Notes under the pieces: generated by a model
Seen by the model: the letters and a program-made list of their open reading frames with translations, nothing else
Databases searched by the model: none
What the model was told of the DNA's origin: nothing
Translations under genes and position numbers: made by a program
Part shown: positions 15,212-25,362 of the stretch, in pieces
Numbering within the stretch: the stretch's first letter is position 1
How the letters are laid out: the number at the start of each line of letters is the position of its first letter
Assembly (NCBI RefSeq): GCF_029675105.1
Contig: NZ_JAQQFV010000003.1
Coordinates: 558,001-622,000 of the forward strand
Source: Nocardia anocheti
Lineage (GTDB): Bacteria; Actinomycetota; Actinomycetes; Mycobacteriales; Mycobacteriaceae
DNA length: 64,000 bases
Direction of reading: 5' to 3'

Positions 15212-16976
15212 GCCGCTCACCGTCACCCGCCGCACCGCCCTGCGCGCCGGTCTGGCCGCCGGGGCCGCCCTGGCCGTCACCGCACCGGCGGCCGCCGCCA
15301 CTCCCGGACCCCGCTCACCCCTGCTCCGTTCCGGCGGTCGGACGGTGGCGATCTTCGGCGGCGGGATGGCCGGGCTCAGTGCCGCCCACGAACTCGCCGA
15401 ACGCGGCTACCTGGTGACCGTCTACGAACCGGCCTATCTCGGCGGCAAGGCGCGCAGCCTCGGAGTGCCCGGCACCGGCGGACCCGGCCGCCAGGAATTG
15501 CCCGGCGAGCACGGCTTCCGCTTCTTCCCCGGCTGCTACCGCAATGTCCCCGACACCATGAGCCGAATCCCGTTCCCCGGCAACCCGAACGGCGTGCTCG
15601 ACAATCTGGTGCGGGTCGAGGGGACGGTCGCCGGTTTCGAGAACTCCGCGCCCCTGTTCCTGCCGGTCGAAGTCGGCGGCCTGTCGCAGCTGACCCCGCA
15701 GGTACTCCAGAGCACCCTCGTCGGCGCGTTCCGGTTCGTCCCCGAGCTGCCCCCGCACGAGCTGGCCTTCTTCGCCAAGCAGATGACCATGTGGTTCACC
15801 TCGAGCACCGAACGCCGTTTCGGGCAGTGGGAATACGTGACGTGGGAACAGATCATGCGCGCCGAGGGCAAGTCCGCCGCCTATCGCCGGTACCTCGTGA
15901 ACGCGCTGACCCGCATCACCGTCGCGGCCAAACCGCAGACCAGTTCGGCGCGCACCATCGGCACCATCGGCGAGGCCCTGGTGCTGGCCGGGACCGGGGC
16001 GATCCCGGAGTTCTCTGGTGGGGTCGACCGGATCCTGAACCGACCGACCAACACCGCCTGGATCGACCCGTGGGTGGCCCATCTGCGTGGTCTCGGTGTG
16101 CGCTTCGTCCTCGGTCAGGGCGCGCGGGCCCTGCGTCTGGCCGGTGGCCGGATCGCGTCGGCGACGGTGGGCGGTTCCGCCGGGACGACGACGGTCACCG
16201 CCGACCACTACGTGTGCGCCATGCCGGTGGACCGGGTGGTCGACCTGCTGAGTCCCGCGCTCCTGGACGCCGATCCCCGGCTGGCGGGTATGCGGGAGCT
16301 GGTCACCGACTGGATGGTCGGCATCCAATACTTCCTGCGCCGCCCCACCGACATTCCCGAGGGTCACATCGCCGCACTCGGTTCACCGTGGGCGATCACC
16401 GCGCTGCGCCAGGCACCGATGTGGGTGGGCGATTTCGCCGCCACCTACGGCGACGGGTCGGTCGTCGAATGTCTCTCGGTCGACATCTCCGACTGGGACA
16501 CCCCCGGAATCCTCTACGGCCGCACCGCCAAGGAATGCGGCGCGGCCGAGATCGCCACCGAGGTGTGGGCGCAGCTGAAGACCTGGCTCAATACCGGCAC
16601 CGGCTGGCTGCGCGACGAGGACATCCACTCCTGGCACCTCGATCCCGGCATCACCTGGTCGAGCGGCGGCATCCACAACGCGACACCGCTGCTGGTCAAC
16701 ACCGTCGGCTCCTACGACCACCGTCCCGACGCGCACTGCGCGATCCCGAATCTGTTCTTCGGCGGCGACCACGTCCGCAGCCACATCGATCTGGCCACCA
16801 TGGAGGGCGCCAACGAATCCGGGCGCGCGGCCGCCAACGCCATCCTCGACGCCGCCGACGATCCCACACCCCGCGCCACCTGTTTCCCGCTGGTGGACCT
16901 ACCCGCCTTCGCCGCGGCCAAGGCGCTCGACGCCGACCGCTTCCGCGCCGGGCTACCGCACCTGCTCGACCTCTGA
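15201..16976 (+). CDS. FAD-dependent amine-oxidase/phytoene-desaturase-type oxidoreductase with Tat-like leader
   Basis: The protein has 591 residues. Residues 8-34 (TVTRRTALRAGLAAGAALAV and an Ala-rich run) resemble a twin-arginine signal. The FAD motif follows at VAIFGGGMAGLSAAHELAERG with the adjacent YEPAYLGGKA. A C-terminal LFFGGDHVRSHIDLATMEGANESGRAAANAIL closes the flavin site. This arrangement fits hydroxysqualene-dehydroxylase-like or carotenoid-desaturase-like enzymes acting on isoprenoids. It overlaps the upstream FAD monooxygenase by 11 bp, and the pair is likely one pathway. Export by Tat is a prediction. Confidence 0.82.
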   Translation: MSDKPLTVTRRTALRAGLAAGAALAVTAPAAAATPGPRSPLLRSGGRTVAIFGGGMAGLSAAHELAERGYLVTVYEPAYLGGKARSLGVPGTGGPGRQELPGEHGFRFFPGCYRNVPDTMSRIPFPGNPNGVLDNLVRVEGTVAGFENSAPLFLPVEVGGLSQLTPQVLQSTLVGAFRFVPELPPHELAFFAKQMTMWFTSSTERRFGQWEYVTWEQIMRAEGKSAAYRRYLVNALTRITVAAKPQTSSARTIGTIGEALVLAGTGAIPEFSGGVDRILNRPTNTAWIDPWVAHLRGLGVRFVLGQGARALRLAGGRIASATVGGSAGTTTVTADHYVCAMPVDRVVDLLSPALLDADPRLAGMRELVTDWMVGIQYFLRRPTDIPEGHIAALGSPWAITALRQAPMWVGDFAATYGDGSVVECLSVDISDWDTPGILYGRTAKECGAAEIATEVWAQLKTWLNTGTGWLRDEDIHSWHLDPGITWSSGGIHNATPLLVNTVGSYDHRPDAHCAIPNLFFGGDHVRSHIDLATMEGANESGRAAANAILDAADDPTPRATCFPLVDLPAFAAAKALDADRFRAGLPHLLDL

Positions 16977-16981
16977 GCGCG

Positions 16982-17446
16982 TCAGCGCACCCGCAGCCGC
17001 ACCATCGGCAGGCTCTCGACCGGGGCACCGGTGGCCTGTTCGATGGTGGCGCGCAGCTGTTTCCACGCGCGGGGATGTTTCTGGGCGTACTGCTCGAGCG
17101 CCCGCGCCGATTCCGTCTCGGTCATCGGTGTCGCGGCGGCCGCCAGGCCGCGCCGGAAGCCGGTCGAGATCCGCACGGCCGAGTGCGCGACGATATTCCG
17201 GTACCACTGGGCCGTGACCCCGAATCCGGACACGATCACGTACTCGTCGTCCGCCGGATGGTCGACCACCTCGAGCACGACATACCGCCGCTGCCCGCTG
17301 CTGCGCCCGCGATGCTCGAGCATCAGCAGTCGACGACCGAAGAGGAACCCGAATCCCGCCCGGTACAGCAGGATCGGTGCCCGGACCAGCCAGCGGGTGC
17401 GCAGTGCCTTGGCACCCAGACCGGCACCCAACGAGGAACGGCCCAT
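16982..17446 (-). CDS. Deazaflavin-dependent oxidoreductase, Ddn/FDOR family
   Basis: The 154-residue protein carries the nitroreductase-family F420 fold: LMLEHRGRSSGQRRYVVLEVVDHPADDEYVIVSGFGVTAQWYRN. This is the pattern of Ddn-like proteins (DUF385), which use reduced F420 or other cofactors. The N-terminal ILLYRAGFGFLFGRRL helix is typical of the membrane-associated branch. It converges on the FAD enzyme gene (5-bp gap) and lies just downstream of the CAR gene on the same strand (28 bp), so it may be in the esterase/CAR transcript. Confidence 0.85.
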   Translation of the reverse strand: MGRSSLGAGLGAKALRTRWLVRAPILLYRAGFGFLFGRRLLMLEHRGRSSGQRRYVVLEVVDHPADDEYVIVSGFGVTAQWYRNIVAHSAVRISTGFRRGLAAAATPMTETESARALEQYAQKHPRAWKQLRATIEQATGAPVESLPMVRLRVR

Positions 17447-17474
17447 ACGACATTCCTTTCTCGCGTGACCCAGC

Positions 17475-20400
17475 CTAGGACGCGCCTCCCGGTGACAACA
17501 GGCCGAGGCCGATCAGGTCGGTGACGTATTTCCCGATCAGCGCGGCATCCAGGTGCGGGATGTCGGGCATGGTCTCGACTCCGGCCGCGCGCACGGCGGC
17601 GCGGAAGCCGTCGGCCGGGAGCGCCGACCCGGCCAGCGGCACACCGGGACGGCGGTAGGCGTGCAGCAGCGGCAGCAGGGTGTGCTTGCGCTGGGAGTCG
17701 GGCAGGGCGCGCAGCGCGGTCTCGAAACGGGTGAACCAATCCGCGTAGTCGCCGATGCGGGCGATGGGGTGGCCCGCGGCGATCAGCCAGTCGACGAAGG
17801 TGTCCAGGGAGATGTCGTCGTCGTGCGGATTGAGCACGTCGTAGGTGCGGTAGCCGCTGGCGGCGGCCGCGCCCAGCTCGGCGAGGGCGGCGGCGACGAA
17901 ATCGGCGGGCAACCCGTCGTAGTGGGCGCGGCGCCGGGCACCGCCGGAATCGGTGCGGTAGAACGACTCCGGCGCGATCCCGGTGACGAGCACACTGAGC
18001 AGCAGCCGGGTGAACACGTCGGGCACATTGAGCTGACCGGCGTAGGAGCGGTGGGCGAGGATCATGTCGGAGCGGAAGACCGCCACCGGCAGCCCGAACC
18101 GCTCCGACGCTGCCCGCAGCAGCACCTCGCCCGCCCATTTGCTGTTGCCGTAGCCGTTGGCATATCCGGTGTCGAGTCGACGGACCGGGCTCATGGCGCG
18201 CACGTCCCCGTCCTCGGCGAAGAACTCGCCTTGGGCCGCGACCGCCACGGTCGACAGGTAACTCACCGGTTTGCGCTTGCTCGTGAGGGCGAGCCGGATG
18301 ACCTCGGCGGTCCCGACGACATTCGGGCCGAAGAGTTGACCGTAGGGCAGCACGTGGTTCACCAGGGCCGCCGAGTGCACGATGAGGTCGACCTGCTCGG
18401 CCAGCCGCCGCCACAGGTCCTGCGGCACACCGAGATCCGGTTCACCGATATCACCGGGTATCACTTCGAGGGCGTCCAGGGCGAGGGTGCGGAAGTGGTC
18501 GCGCAGCGCGTCGTCACCGGTGTCGAAGGCGGCATCGAGGCGGGCACGCGCGGATTCGGCGTCACCACCGCGCACCACGCACACCACCCGGCCGCCGCGT
18601 GGGGCGAGGCGCTCGAGCCACGACAGTAGGAGGAACCGACCCAGGTAGCCGTTGGCGCCGGTGATCAGCACGGTGTCGATCCCGTCGGCAGCGGGCAACG
18701 CGGCGGCCCGCTCGAGGGCGGGGCCGTCGAGGAACGTCTCGAGGGTCAGGTCGGTGGCGCGGATCTCGGTGGCGCCCGGACCGTGGACCGCGTCGGCGTC
18801 GAGTCCACGGGTGCCGCGTTCGACGTAGCGGGTGAGGGCGGCGAGGTCGCTGTCCGGCGCGAGCACGACGTTCACCGGCACCTCGACACCGAGCAGTTCG
18901 CGCAGCAGCGTCGAATACGACAGGGCCGCCAGCGAATCCCCGCCCAGATCGGCGAATCGGGCCTCGGGTCGCAGGTCGGTGACCGGGCAGCCGAGCACCG
19001 CGACCGCCGCCCGCGCGACGGTCTCCGAGACCGGGAGGCCGGGCGCGTCGCGGTGCAGCTGGGCCAGCCGGTCCTCCTGCTCGCGCGCCACCTCGTCGTA
19101 GAGCCGCTCGAGCCGTGCGCCGTAGCGCTCTTTCAGCTTGGGCCGCAACAGTTTCGCGACGCCGGAGAGCAGGCCGTTGGCGACGGAGAACGGCTCGGTC
19201 TCGATCAGGAAGTCACGCGGGATCTCGTAGGGTTCCAGCCCCGCGTCGACCGCCGCGCGGTGCAGCGAGGCGGCGACGGCCGCGCGCGACTCCCCCGCCG
19301 GTGCGGCCAGGGCGGCCTCCGTCGGCACGACCACCGCCAGCAGATAGGCGCGTTCGCTGCTGCCGTAGACATAGATCTGGCGCACCAGATCGGCCCCGGC
19401 GAACACCGCCTCCAGCTTCGACACGGTGACGAACTCGCCCTGCGACAGCTTGAGCACATTGTTGCGCCGGTCGACATAGGCCAGCCGGTCGGGCGCCAGC
19501 TCGGCCACCACATCGCCGGTGCGGCAGAAGCCGTCGGCGTCGAATACCTCGGCGGTGACCTCCGGGCGCCGGTAGTACCCGGCGATCATGGTGGTGGTCT
19601 TGAGCAGCAGTTCCCCGCGCGGATAGGGCTTGTCGGTGGTGAAGTAGCCCAGTTCGGGCACGTCGACGAGCTTGTAGTCCAGCACCGGCGGCCGCATGAC
19701 CCGCGTGTCGAACACGACGCCGCCGCCGGTCTCGGTCGAGCCGTAGCCGTCGTGCAGCCGCATCTCCAGGACCGATTCGACGAAGGCGCGCAGATCGGGC
19801 GCGATCGGCGCGCTGCCGCACAGTACCGACATCAGCCGACCGCCCAGGAACTGTTCGCGCAGCAGGGTTTTCACCGCGTCGGCGTGGTCTTCGCCGCGGT
19901 GGTCGAGTTCACGCCGGTAGCGCTGCCAGAGCAGGTCGCACACGCGCGGCACCAGGAAGATCTCGGTGGGTCGGACCAACGCGATGTCCTCGAACAGGGT
20001 CGACATGTCCGGTGCGGCGGTGAAATACGCGGTGCCGCCCCGCGCCAGCACATTGGTCAGGGTCAGGCGCGCGGCGATGTGGCTCAGCGGCAGGAAGTTC
20101 AGCGTGATCGCCGTCAACGGGCGCGGCGGCTGCCAGCCGACCGACACCAGCCGCTGGGTGTACATGGCGCCCTTGGGGGTGCCGGTACTGCCCGAGGTGT
20201 AGATCAGCAGGGCGAGGGGGTCCTCGCCGGGGGCCGGTGTCGACAGCGGCGCGGCGGGCAGCAGCCGACCCCGGTCGACGGTCTCGGCGAGGGTGCGCAG
20301 GGTGACCGGGGAACCCGCCGCGGTCAGCCGGGCGCGCGCGGTGGTGAGGGCATCGCGGTGGTCGTCGTCGTCCGGGTGGTGGTCGAAGACGAGCACGGTG

Positions 20401-20951
20401 TGCGGCCTCGCCCCGGCGAGCACCGCGTCGACGGCCACGGGCAGATGCGCGGTGTCGACGGCGAACACGCGGGGTCCGGTCTCGTCGAGAATCGAGCGCA
20501 GCTGATCGAGTCCGGCCCCGCCCTGCAGCGGCACCGCGACCACACCGAGGTGGATACCGGCCAGGTCGAGAACGGTGTAGTCGACGCTCGTGAAACCCAG
20601 CATCGCCACGAAATCGCCCGCCGCGACACCATCGGCGTGCCAGGCGGCGGCCAGGGCGCGGGCGCGTTCCCAGAGCGCGCAGTAGCTGAGCAGTTCGAAC
20701 TCCGGCAGCAATCGCCGGGTCTTCCGACCGGTCGACGGATCGACGACGGGTTCGGTGCGGCGGGCGCCGACGGCGGGCCGCTCGGCGTAGCCCGTCATGG
20801 CGATCTCGACGATGCGGGCCAGCGGCGTCCCGGGCGCGACGACCTCGGCGTGCACCGCGGGATCGGGGCGGGCGGCCCGGATCTGCGGGTCCTCGGCGTA
20901 GAGCGTCTTGATCCGGTCCGCCAGCCGTCCGGGGTCCAGCTCGACCGTCAT
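17475..20951 (-). CDS. car: Carboxylic acid reductase (ATP- and NADPH-dependent)
   Basis: The protein has 1158 residues, matching the family length of about 1170. The adenylation domain has the P-loop [12 protein letters not shown] (250-261) and [10 protein letters not shown] carrier domain carries GGDSL with Ser673 for phosphopantetheine. The reductase domain has GANGYLG (765-771) and Tyr934-x3-Lys938. The enzyme converts a carboxylic acid to the aldehyde via acyl-AMP and a thioester. A phosphopantetheinyl transferase is needed but absent here. Its ATG overlaps the stop of the upstream esterase (ATGA), so acid release from an ester could feed it, though that esterase is frameshifted. Confidence 0.93.
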   Translation of the reverse strand: MTVELDPGRLADRIKTLYAEDPQIRAARPDPAVHAEVVAPGTPLARIVEIAMTGYAERPAVGARRTEPVVDPSTGRKTRRLLPEFELLSYCALWERARALAAAWHADGVAAGDFVAMLGFTSVDYTVLDLAGIHLGVVAVPLQGGAGLDQLRSILDETGPRVFAVDTAHLPVAVDAVLAGARPHTVLVFDHHPDDDDHRDALTTARARLTAAGSPVTLRTLAETVDRGRLLPAAPLSTPAPGEDPLALLIYTSGSTGTPKGAMYTQRLVSVGWQPPRPLTAITLNFLPLSHIAARLTLTNVLARGGTAYFTAAPDMSTLFEDIALVRPTEIFLVPRVCDLLWQRYRRELDHRGEDHADAVKTLLREQFLGGRLMSVLCGSAPIAPDLRAFVESVLEMRLHDGYGSTETGGGVVFDTRVMRPPVLDYKLVDVPELGYFTTDKPYPRGELLLKTTTMIAGYYRRPEVTAEVFDADGFCRTGDVVAELAPDRLAYVDRRNNVLKLSQGEFVTVSKLEAVFAGADLVRQIYVYGSSERAYLLAVVVPTEAALAAPAGESRAAVAASLHRAAVDAGLEPYEIPRDFLIETEPFSVANGLLSGVAKLLRPKLKERYGARLERLYDEVAREQEDRLAQLHRDAPGLPVSETVARAAVAVLGCPVTDLRPEARFADLGGDSLAALSYSTLLRELLGVEVPVNVVLAPDSDLAALTRYVERGTRGLDADAVHGPGATEIRATDLTLETFLDGPALERAAALPAADGIDTVLITGANGYLGRFLLLSWLERLAPRGGRVVCVVRGGDAESARARLDAAFDTGDDALRDHFRTLALDALEVIPGDIGEPDLGVPQDLWRRLAEQVDLIVHSAALVNHVLPYGQLFGPNVVGTAEVIRLALTSKRKPVSYLSTVAVAAQGEFFAEDGDVRAMSPVRRLDTGYANGYGNSKWAGEVLLRAASERFGLPVAVFRSDMILAHRSYAGQLNVPDVFTRLLLSVLVTGIAPESFYRTDSGGARRRAHYDGLPADFVAAALAELGAAAASGYRTYDVLNPHDDDISLDTFVDWLIAAGHPIARIGDYADWFTRFETALRALPDSQRKHTLLPLLHAYRRPGVPLAGSALPADGFRAAVRAAGVETMPDIPHLDAALIGKYVTDLIGLGLLSPGGAS

Positions 20952-22467
20952 GCCTCGTTCCGATCCTCGGCCACCGCGATCGACACCTCGTGCCACGCCT
21001 GCCGTTTCGCCGGTTCCGGGTCGATCAGCACGCGCGGCGGATGATCGATGACGCAGGTGGCCCGCCGCTCGGCGGTATAGGCCGACCACGCGGGCAGCGG
21101 GCTGCCGGTGCGCGCGAAGTGCGCCCAGTTGTCCTGCATGAAGTCCTGCACCGCGCGGAAGCCGCGGCGCCCGCCCGCCGCGGTCATCATCCGGCCGACC
21201 GGACCGTCGACCCAGCCGAACACCGGCACCAGATCCAGGGCGTGGGTGGCGCCGAAGCCCGCCGCGCGCAGGGCCCGTGGCGCGTAGTCGAAGCGATAGG
21301 CGAAGGTCGGGGCGTAGCGGCTGTGGGCCTCGAGGACCGCCAGGGTCGGGCGCAGGAACATGAAGTCACCGCCCATCCGGACCGCCGTGCGCGGGGCGGG
21401 ATAGCCGGGATAGGCGCGCAGGACCCGCTGTTCGGTGCCGGGCGCACAGCGCGCGAACACGGTCGACAGCTGGGCCCGCGTGTGCGGCACCGCCTTGCCG
21501 AAGCGCTGGAACAGCGTCGCCTCGTCGAGATTGGTGCCGATGATCAGCGGCACCGGATGCGCGCGTCCGGCGGCGATCGCCGTCAGCGGCGGTTCCGGCA
21601 GGAAGTCACCGTCGGCCACACCGGGGCGTAAGGGAAACTGCCCGGCTCCTCGCGCAGGGCCCGGCCCAGCGCGCGGTCGGCGGCACGACTCAGGTCACCG
21701 GCGCGCACGCTACGCAGCGCGCGCGGCGCGTCGGCCGGGTCGATCCCGGCCCGTTCCAGGACACGGCGCGCGAAGCGGCGGGCCTGCGCGGGCTCAGCGG
21801 CCCAGTCCGCGGGCGCGCTCTGCGCGATGGCCCGGTGGAACAGCCCGCCCGCCGACGGGGTGGCCAGCAGCGCGACCACGGCGTGCGCGCCCGCCGACTC
21901 CCCGAAGAGGGTGACACGGTCCGGATCACCACCGAAGGCGGCGATATTGCGTCGCACCCACTCGAGGGCCGCGACCTGGTCGCGCAGACCGAGATTCGAC
22001 TCGATCGGCTGGTCCGAGGTGGAGAACTCGGTGAAGTCGACATAGCCGAGCGCGCCGAGCCGATAGTTCACCGACACCACCACGACATCGCCGCGCACGG
22101 CCAGCCGAGCGCCGGTGTACATGCTCGAGGTGCCGAAGATGTAGCCGCCGCCGTGCAGGAACACCATGACCGGGCGCGGCCGCGCGGACGCGGTGACGGG
22201 CGCGGTCACGTTCAGCGTCAGACAGTCCTCGCCGACAGCCTGCCAGGCACGCGGCCCGGTCCGCGCGCCATTGGGATGCTGGACGGCCGCGCAGCCGAAT
22301 TCGGTGGCCTCGCGCACCCCCGTCCACGGTTGAACCGGTTGGGGGGCACGCAGGCGCAGGTCGCCGACCGGCGCGGCCGCATAGGGAACAGAACGCCAGC
22401 TGACAACACGTCGGCCCGCTCGACCGCGCACGACTCCGTCGGCGGTCACGATCTCGGTGGACACCAT
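20948..22467 (-). pseudogene. Type-B carboxylesterase with a single-base frameshift
   Basis: The first part runs from ATG 22467 (MVSTEIVTADGVVRGRAGRR) through the oxyanion FLHGGGYIFG and nucleophile elbow GESAGA to GSFPYAPV. Then the frame breaks at about 21625. The rest of the enzyme continues in another frame as VADGDFLPEPPLTAI...TNLDEATLF to the stop at 20948, including the acid/His region. One missing G after CCGGTG would explain the shift. Joined, the protein would be about 500 residues, the family's usual size. It may be a true mutation or a homopolymer-type sequencing error. The stop overlaps the CAR start. Confidence 0.8.
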
Positions 22468-22473
22468 TCGTAC

Positions 22474-22479
22474 ACCGTA
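22474..22479 (-). promoter_or_regulatory. -10 box of a leaderless promoter (TACGGT) for the esterase/CAR operon
   Basis: On the minus strand TACGGT ends 6 nt before the ATG at 22467. It lies inside the inverted repeat CGTAC-ACC-GTACG (22469-22481). Two GGTACC palindromes at 22483-22488 and 22492-22497 follow upstream, so the promoter may be operator-controlled. Confidence 0.55.
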
Positions 22480-22558
22480 CGTGGTACCGCCGGTACCGCG
22501 CAGGCGGTTCGCCTGGCTCACCGTCCGCGCGCTCCCGGGCGGGCACCCGCGAGCCCAC

Positions 22559-22564
22559 TAGACT
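22559..22564 (+). promoter_or_regulatory. -10 box of a leaderless promoter (TAGACT) for udgB
   Basis: TAGACT ends 7 nt before the ATG at 22572, with no Shine-Dalgarno sequence between. Confidence 0.5.
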
Positions 22565-22571
22565 GTCGCCC

Positions 22572-23378
22572 ATGGTCGGCGACGTGAGTTGCGAACCCAC
22601 CGAGATCAATCCCGACGGCCCCGAGCGGGCGCCGCTGGCCGCCGGTGCCGCCGCCACCATCGCCGACCTCGACTGCCTGGTCTCCTCCTGTTTCGCCTGC
22701 CCCCGGCTGGTGGCCTGGCGCGAGGAGGTCGCGCGGGTCAAGCGGGCCGCGTTCCGCGATCAGCAATACTGGGGCAGGCCGGTCCCCGGCTTCGGGCCCG
22801 CCGACGCCTCGATCCTCGTCGTCGGTCTCGCGCCCGCGGCCCACGGCGGCAACCGCACCGGCCGGATGTTCACCGGTGACAAGAGCGGCGACGTGCTCTT
22901 CGCCGCGCTGCACGCGGTGGGCCTGTCGACCGGCGCGCATCCGGTCTCCGCCGACGACGGCATCACCCTGCGTGGCACCCGCCTGACCTCGCCGGTGCAC
23001 TGCGCGCCACCGGAGAACAAGCCGACCCCCGCCGAACGCCACACCTGCGCGCCGTACCTGAGCCGCGAACTCGAACTGCTGGCCGACACCCTGGCGGTGA
23101 TCGTGGTGCTCGGCGCGTTCGGCTGGCAGGCGCTGTTCACCGTGCTGACCGAGGGTGGCTGGCAGGTGCCGCGCCCGCGTCCCCGGTTCACCCACGGCGC
23201 CGAGGTCACCCTGTCCCACCCCGACGGCCGCACGGTCACCGTGCTGGGCTGCTACCACGTCAGCCAGCACAACACCTTCACCGGCAGGCTCACCCCGGCC
23301 ATGCTCGAAGACATCCTGCGGACCGCGATGTCGCTCGCGGGTTCCGGCCACCCCGACGACGAAACGAGGCCGCGATGA
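22572..23378 (+). CDS. udgB: Type-5 uracil-DNA glycosylase
   Basis: This 268-residue enzyme has the family-5 motif GLAPAAHGGNRTGRMFTGD (85-103) and the second motif HVSQHNTFTG (229-238). Four cysteines (40, 43, 144, 159) are placed for the iron-sulfur cluster. UdgB removes uracil, and in some species hypoxanthine, from DNA; in high-GC actinobacteria it backs up the main UDG against cytosine deamination. It is followed by a DUF488 gene with ATGA overlap. Confidence 0.92.
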   Translation: MVGDVSCEPTEINPDGPERAPLAAGAAATIADLDCLVSSCFACPRLVAWREEVARVKRAAFRDQQYWGRPVPGFGPADASILVVGLAPAAHGGNRTGRMFTGDKSGDVLFAALHAVGLSTGAHPVSADDGITLRGTRLTSPVHCAPPENKPTPAERHTCAPYLSRELELLADTLAVIVVLGAFGWQALFTVLTEGGWQVPRPRPRFTHGAEVTLSHPDGRTVTVLGCYHVSQHNTFTGRLTPAMLEDILRTAMSLAGSGHPDDETRPR

Positions 23379-23755
23379 CCCAGCACCCCGAAGTCCGGGT
23401 CCGCCGCATCTACGAGGATCCCGAACCCGACGACGGCCAACGCGTCCTGGTGGACCGACTCTGGCCGCGCGGTGTCAGCAAAGAGCGCGCCGATCTGACG
23501 ACCTGGTGCAAAGACGTCGCCCCGTCGACGGAATTGCGACAGTGGTATCACCACGACCCCGAGAAATTCACCGAATTCGCCCGCCGATACCACGCCGAAC
23601 TCGACCGGCCCGACCACGCCGACGCCCTCGCGGAATTGCGGACGATGGCCGCGCACGGCCCGCTCACCCTGCTCACCGCCGCACGACGCGCCGATATCAG
23701 CGAGGCGACGGTCCTGGCCGCGATTCTGGACAACCATGTCTCATCGGATGGATAA
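23375..23755 (+). CDS. DUF488 family protein
   Basis: The 126-residue protein shows the YeaO/DUF488 layout: VRVRRIYEDPEPDDGQRVLVDRLWPRG, then APSTELRQWYHHDPEKF and a C-terminal HGPLTLLTAAR. Members are small cytosolic proteins of uncertain role. It overlaps udgB by 4 bp (ATGA). An inverted repeat begins 12 bp after its stop. Confidence 0.88.
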   Translation: MTQHPEVRVRRIYEDPEPDDGQRVLVDRLWPRGVSKERADLTTWCKDVAPSTELRQWYHHDPEKFTEFARRYHAELDRPDHADALAELRTMAAHGPLTLLTAARRADISEATVLAAILDNHVSSDG

Positions 23756-23766
23756 ACATGTGATAT

Positions 23767-23781
23767 CGACGGCCACCGTCG
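23767..23781. other. Short hairpin, CGACGG-CCA-CCGTCG
   Basis: A perfect 6-bp stem with a 3-bp loop lies between the DUF488 stop and cydA. It has no U-tract, so it is either a weak terminator or part of the cydA control region. Confidence 0.35.
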
Positions 23782-23852
23782 GCGATCACGCGCACCACAA
23801 TCACCTGGAGTAGTTGCTCGGCGAGACGATCACTGCGATGGCAGGAGAACCG

Positions 23853-25352
23853 ATGAGCACGCTGGCGATGAGCACGGTCGACATCTCGCGATGGCAATTC
23901 GGTATCACCACCGTCTACCACTTCATCTTCGTCCCGCTCACCATCGGTCTGGCGCCGATCGTCGCCGGAATGCAGACCGCCTGGGTGGTCACCGGCAACG
24001 AACGCTGGTACCGACTCACGAAATTCTTCGGCAAACTCTTCCTCATCAACTTCGCCCTCGGCGTGGCCACCGGCATCGTGCAGGAATTCCAGTTCGGCAT
24101 GAACTGGAGTGAGTATTCGCGCTTCATCGGCGACATCTTCGGCGCCCCCTTGGCTTTGGAAGCGCTCATCGCGTTCTTCATGGAGTCGACCTTCATCGGA
24201 CTGTGGATCTTCGGCTGGACCAGATTGCCGAAACTCGTTCACCTGGCGACGATCTGGATCGTCGCCATCGGCGTGAACGCCTCGGCCTATTTCATCATCG
24301 CCGCGAATTCGTTCATGCAGCATCCGGTCGGCGCGCGCTACAACCCCGAGACCGGGCGCGCCGAACTCGACAGCATCTTCTCCCTGCTCACCAACAACAC
24401 CACCGTGGCGGCCTTCCCGCACGTGGTCGCGGGCGCCTTCCTCACCGCGGGCACCTTCGTGGCGGGCATCGCGGGCTGGTACATGGTCCGCAATTCCCGC
24501 GGCGGCGACGCGACGAAACGCGAGGAGGCACGCACCCTGTGGCGGCCCGCGGCCCGCAGTTCGCTCGTCGTCATCGCCGCCTCGGTCGTGGTGGTCGCGC
24601 TGACCGGCGACATCCAGGGCAAGATCATGTTCGACCAGCAGCCGATGAAGATGGCCTCGGCCGAATCGCTGTGCCACACCGAGACCGACCCCGACTTCTC
24701 CATCCTGACCGTGGGCACGCACAACAACTGCGACAGCGTCACGCACGTGCTGAAGGTGCCCTATGTGCTGTCCTACCTGGCCGAGGGTCAGTTCACCGGG
24801 GTCACCCTGCAGGGTGTGGAGGATCTGCAACGCTCCTATGTCGAGCAATACGGTCCCGGCGACTACCGGCCCAATCTGTTCGTCACCTACTGGTCCTTCC
24901 GCGCGATGGTCGGTCTGCTGGCCGGGCCGGTCCTGCTGCTGCTCGCCGGTCTCTGGATGACCCGGCGCGGCCGGGTTCCGGGCAAACGCTGGTTCGCCTG
25001 GCTGAGCCTGCTCGCCATCCCGACCCCGTTCCTGGCCAACAGCGCGGGCTGGGTGTTCACCGAGATGGGGCGTCAGCCCTGGGTGGTGGTCCCGAACCTC
25101 ACCGGTGACACCACCATCCGGATGACCGTGGCCCAGGGCGTGTCCGACCACGCGCCCGGCACCGTGGTGTTCTCCCTGGTCGTGTTCACGCTGCTCTACG
25201 GCGCGCTCGCGGTCGTCTGGTACTACCTCATGCACCGCTACATCGTCGCCGGGCCGGACCCGGCGGCCACCGAGCACGACGAACCCGATGACGACGGGGG
25301 CGGCGGTCGACATCGCGCCGAGCCGGTCGAGCCCCTGTCGTTCGCGTACTAG
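23853..25352 (+). CDS. cydA: Cytochrome bd quinol oxidase subunit I
   Basis: The protein has 499 residues and multiple membrane helices. His23 in RWQFGITTVYHFIF is the b595/d heme-side ligand position (His19 in E. coli). The GIVQEFQFGMNWSEYSRFIGDIFGAPL and ESTFIGLW blocks are diagnostic, as is the late GRQPWVV segment. The Q-loop is of the short type. The complex oxidises menaquinol and reduces oxygen with high affinity. AGGAG at 23843-23847 selects ATG 23853 over the in-frame ATGs at 23838 and 23868. cydB follows after 10 bp. Confidence 0.95.
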   Translation: MSTLAMSTVDISRWQFGITTVYHFIFVPLTIGLAPIVAGMQTAWVVTGNERWYRLTKFFGKLFLINFALGVATGIVQEFQFGMNWSEYSRFIGDIFGAPLALEALIAFFMESTFIGLWIFGWTRLPKLVHLATIWIVAIGVNASAYFIIAANSFMQHPVGARYNPETGRAELDSIFSLLTNNTTVAAFPHVVAGAFLTAGTFVAGIAGWYMVRNSRGGDATKREEARTLWRPAARSSLVVIAASVVVVALTGDIQGKIMFDQQPMKMASAESLCHTETDPDFSILTVGTHNNCDSVTHVLKVPYVLSYLAEGQFTGVTLQGVEDLQRSYVEQYGPGDYRPNLFVTYWSFRAMVGLLAGPVLLLLAGLWMTRRGRVPGKRWFAWLSLLAIPTPFLANSAGWVFTEMGRQPWVVVPNLTGDTTIRMTVAQGVSDHAPGTVVFSLVVFTLLYGALAVVWYYLMHRYIVAGPDPAATEHDEPDDDGGGGRHRAEPVEPLSFAY

Positions 25353-25362
25353 GAGTCCTGCG

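Noticed and set aside
18783..21044. A 750-codon plus-strand open frame across the CAR gene
   Set aside because: Same GC effect; the minus strand encodes a complete carboxylic acid reductase.
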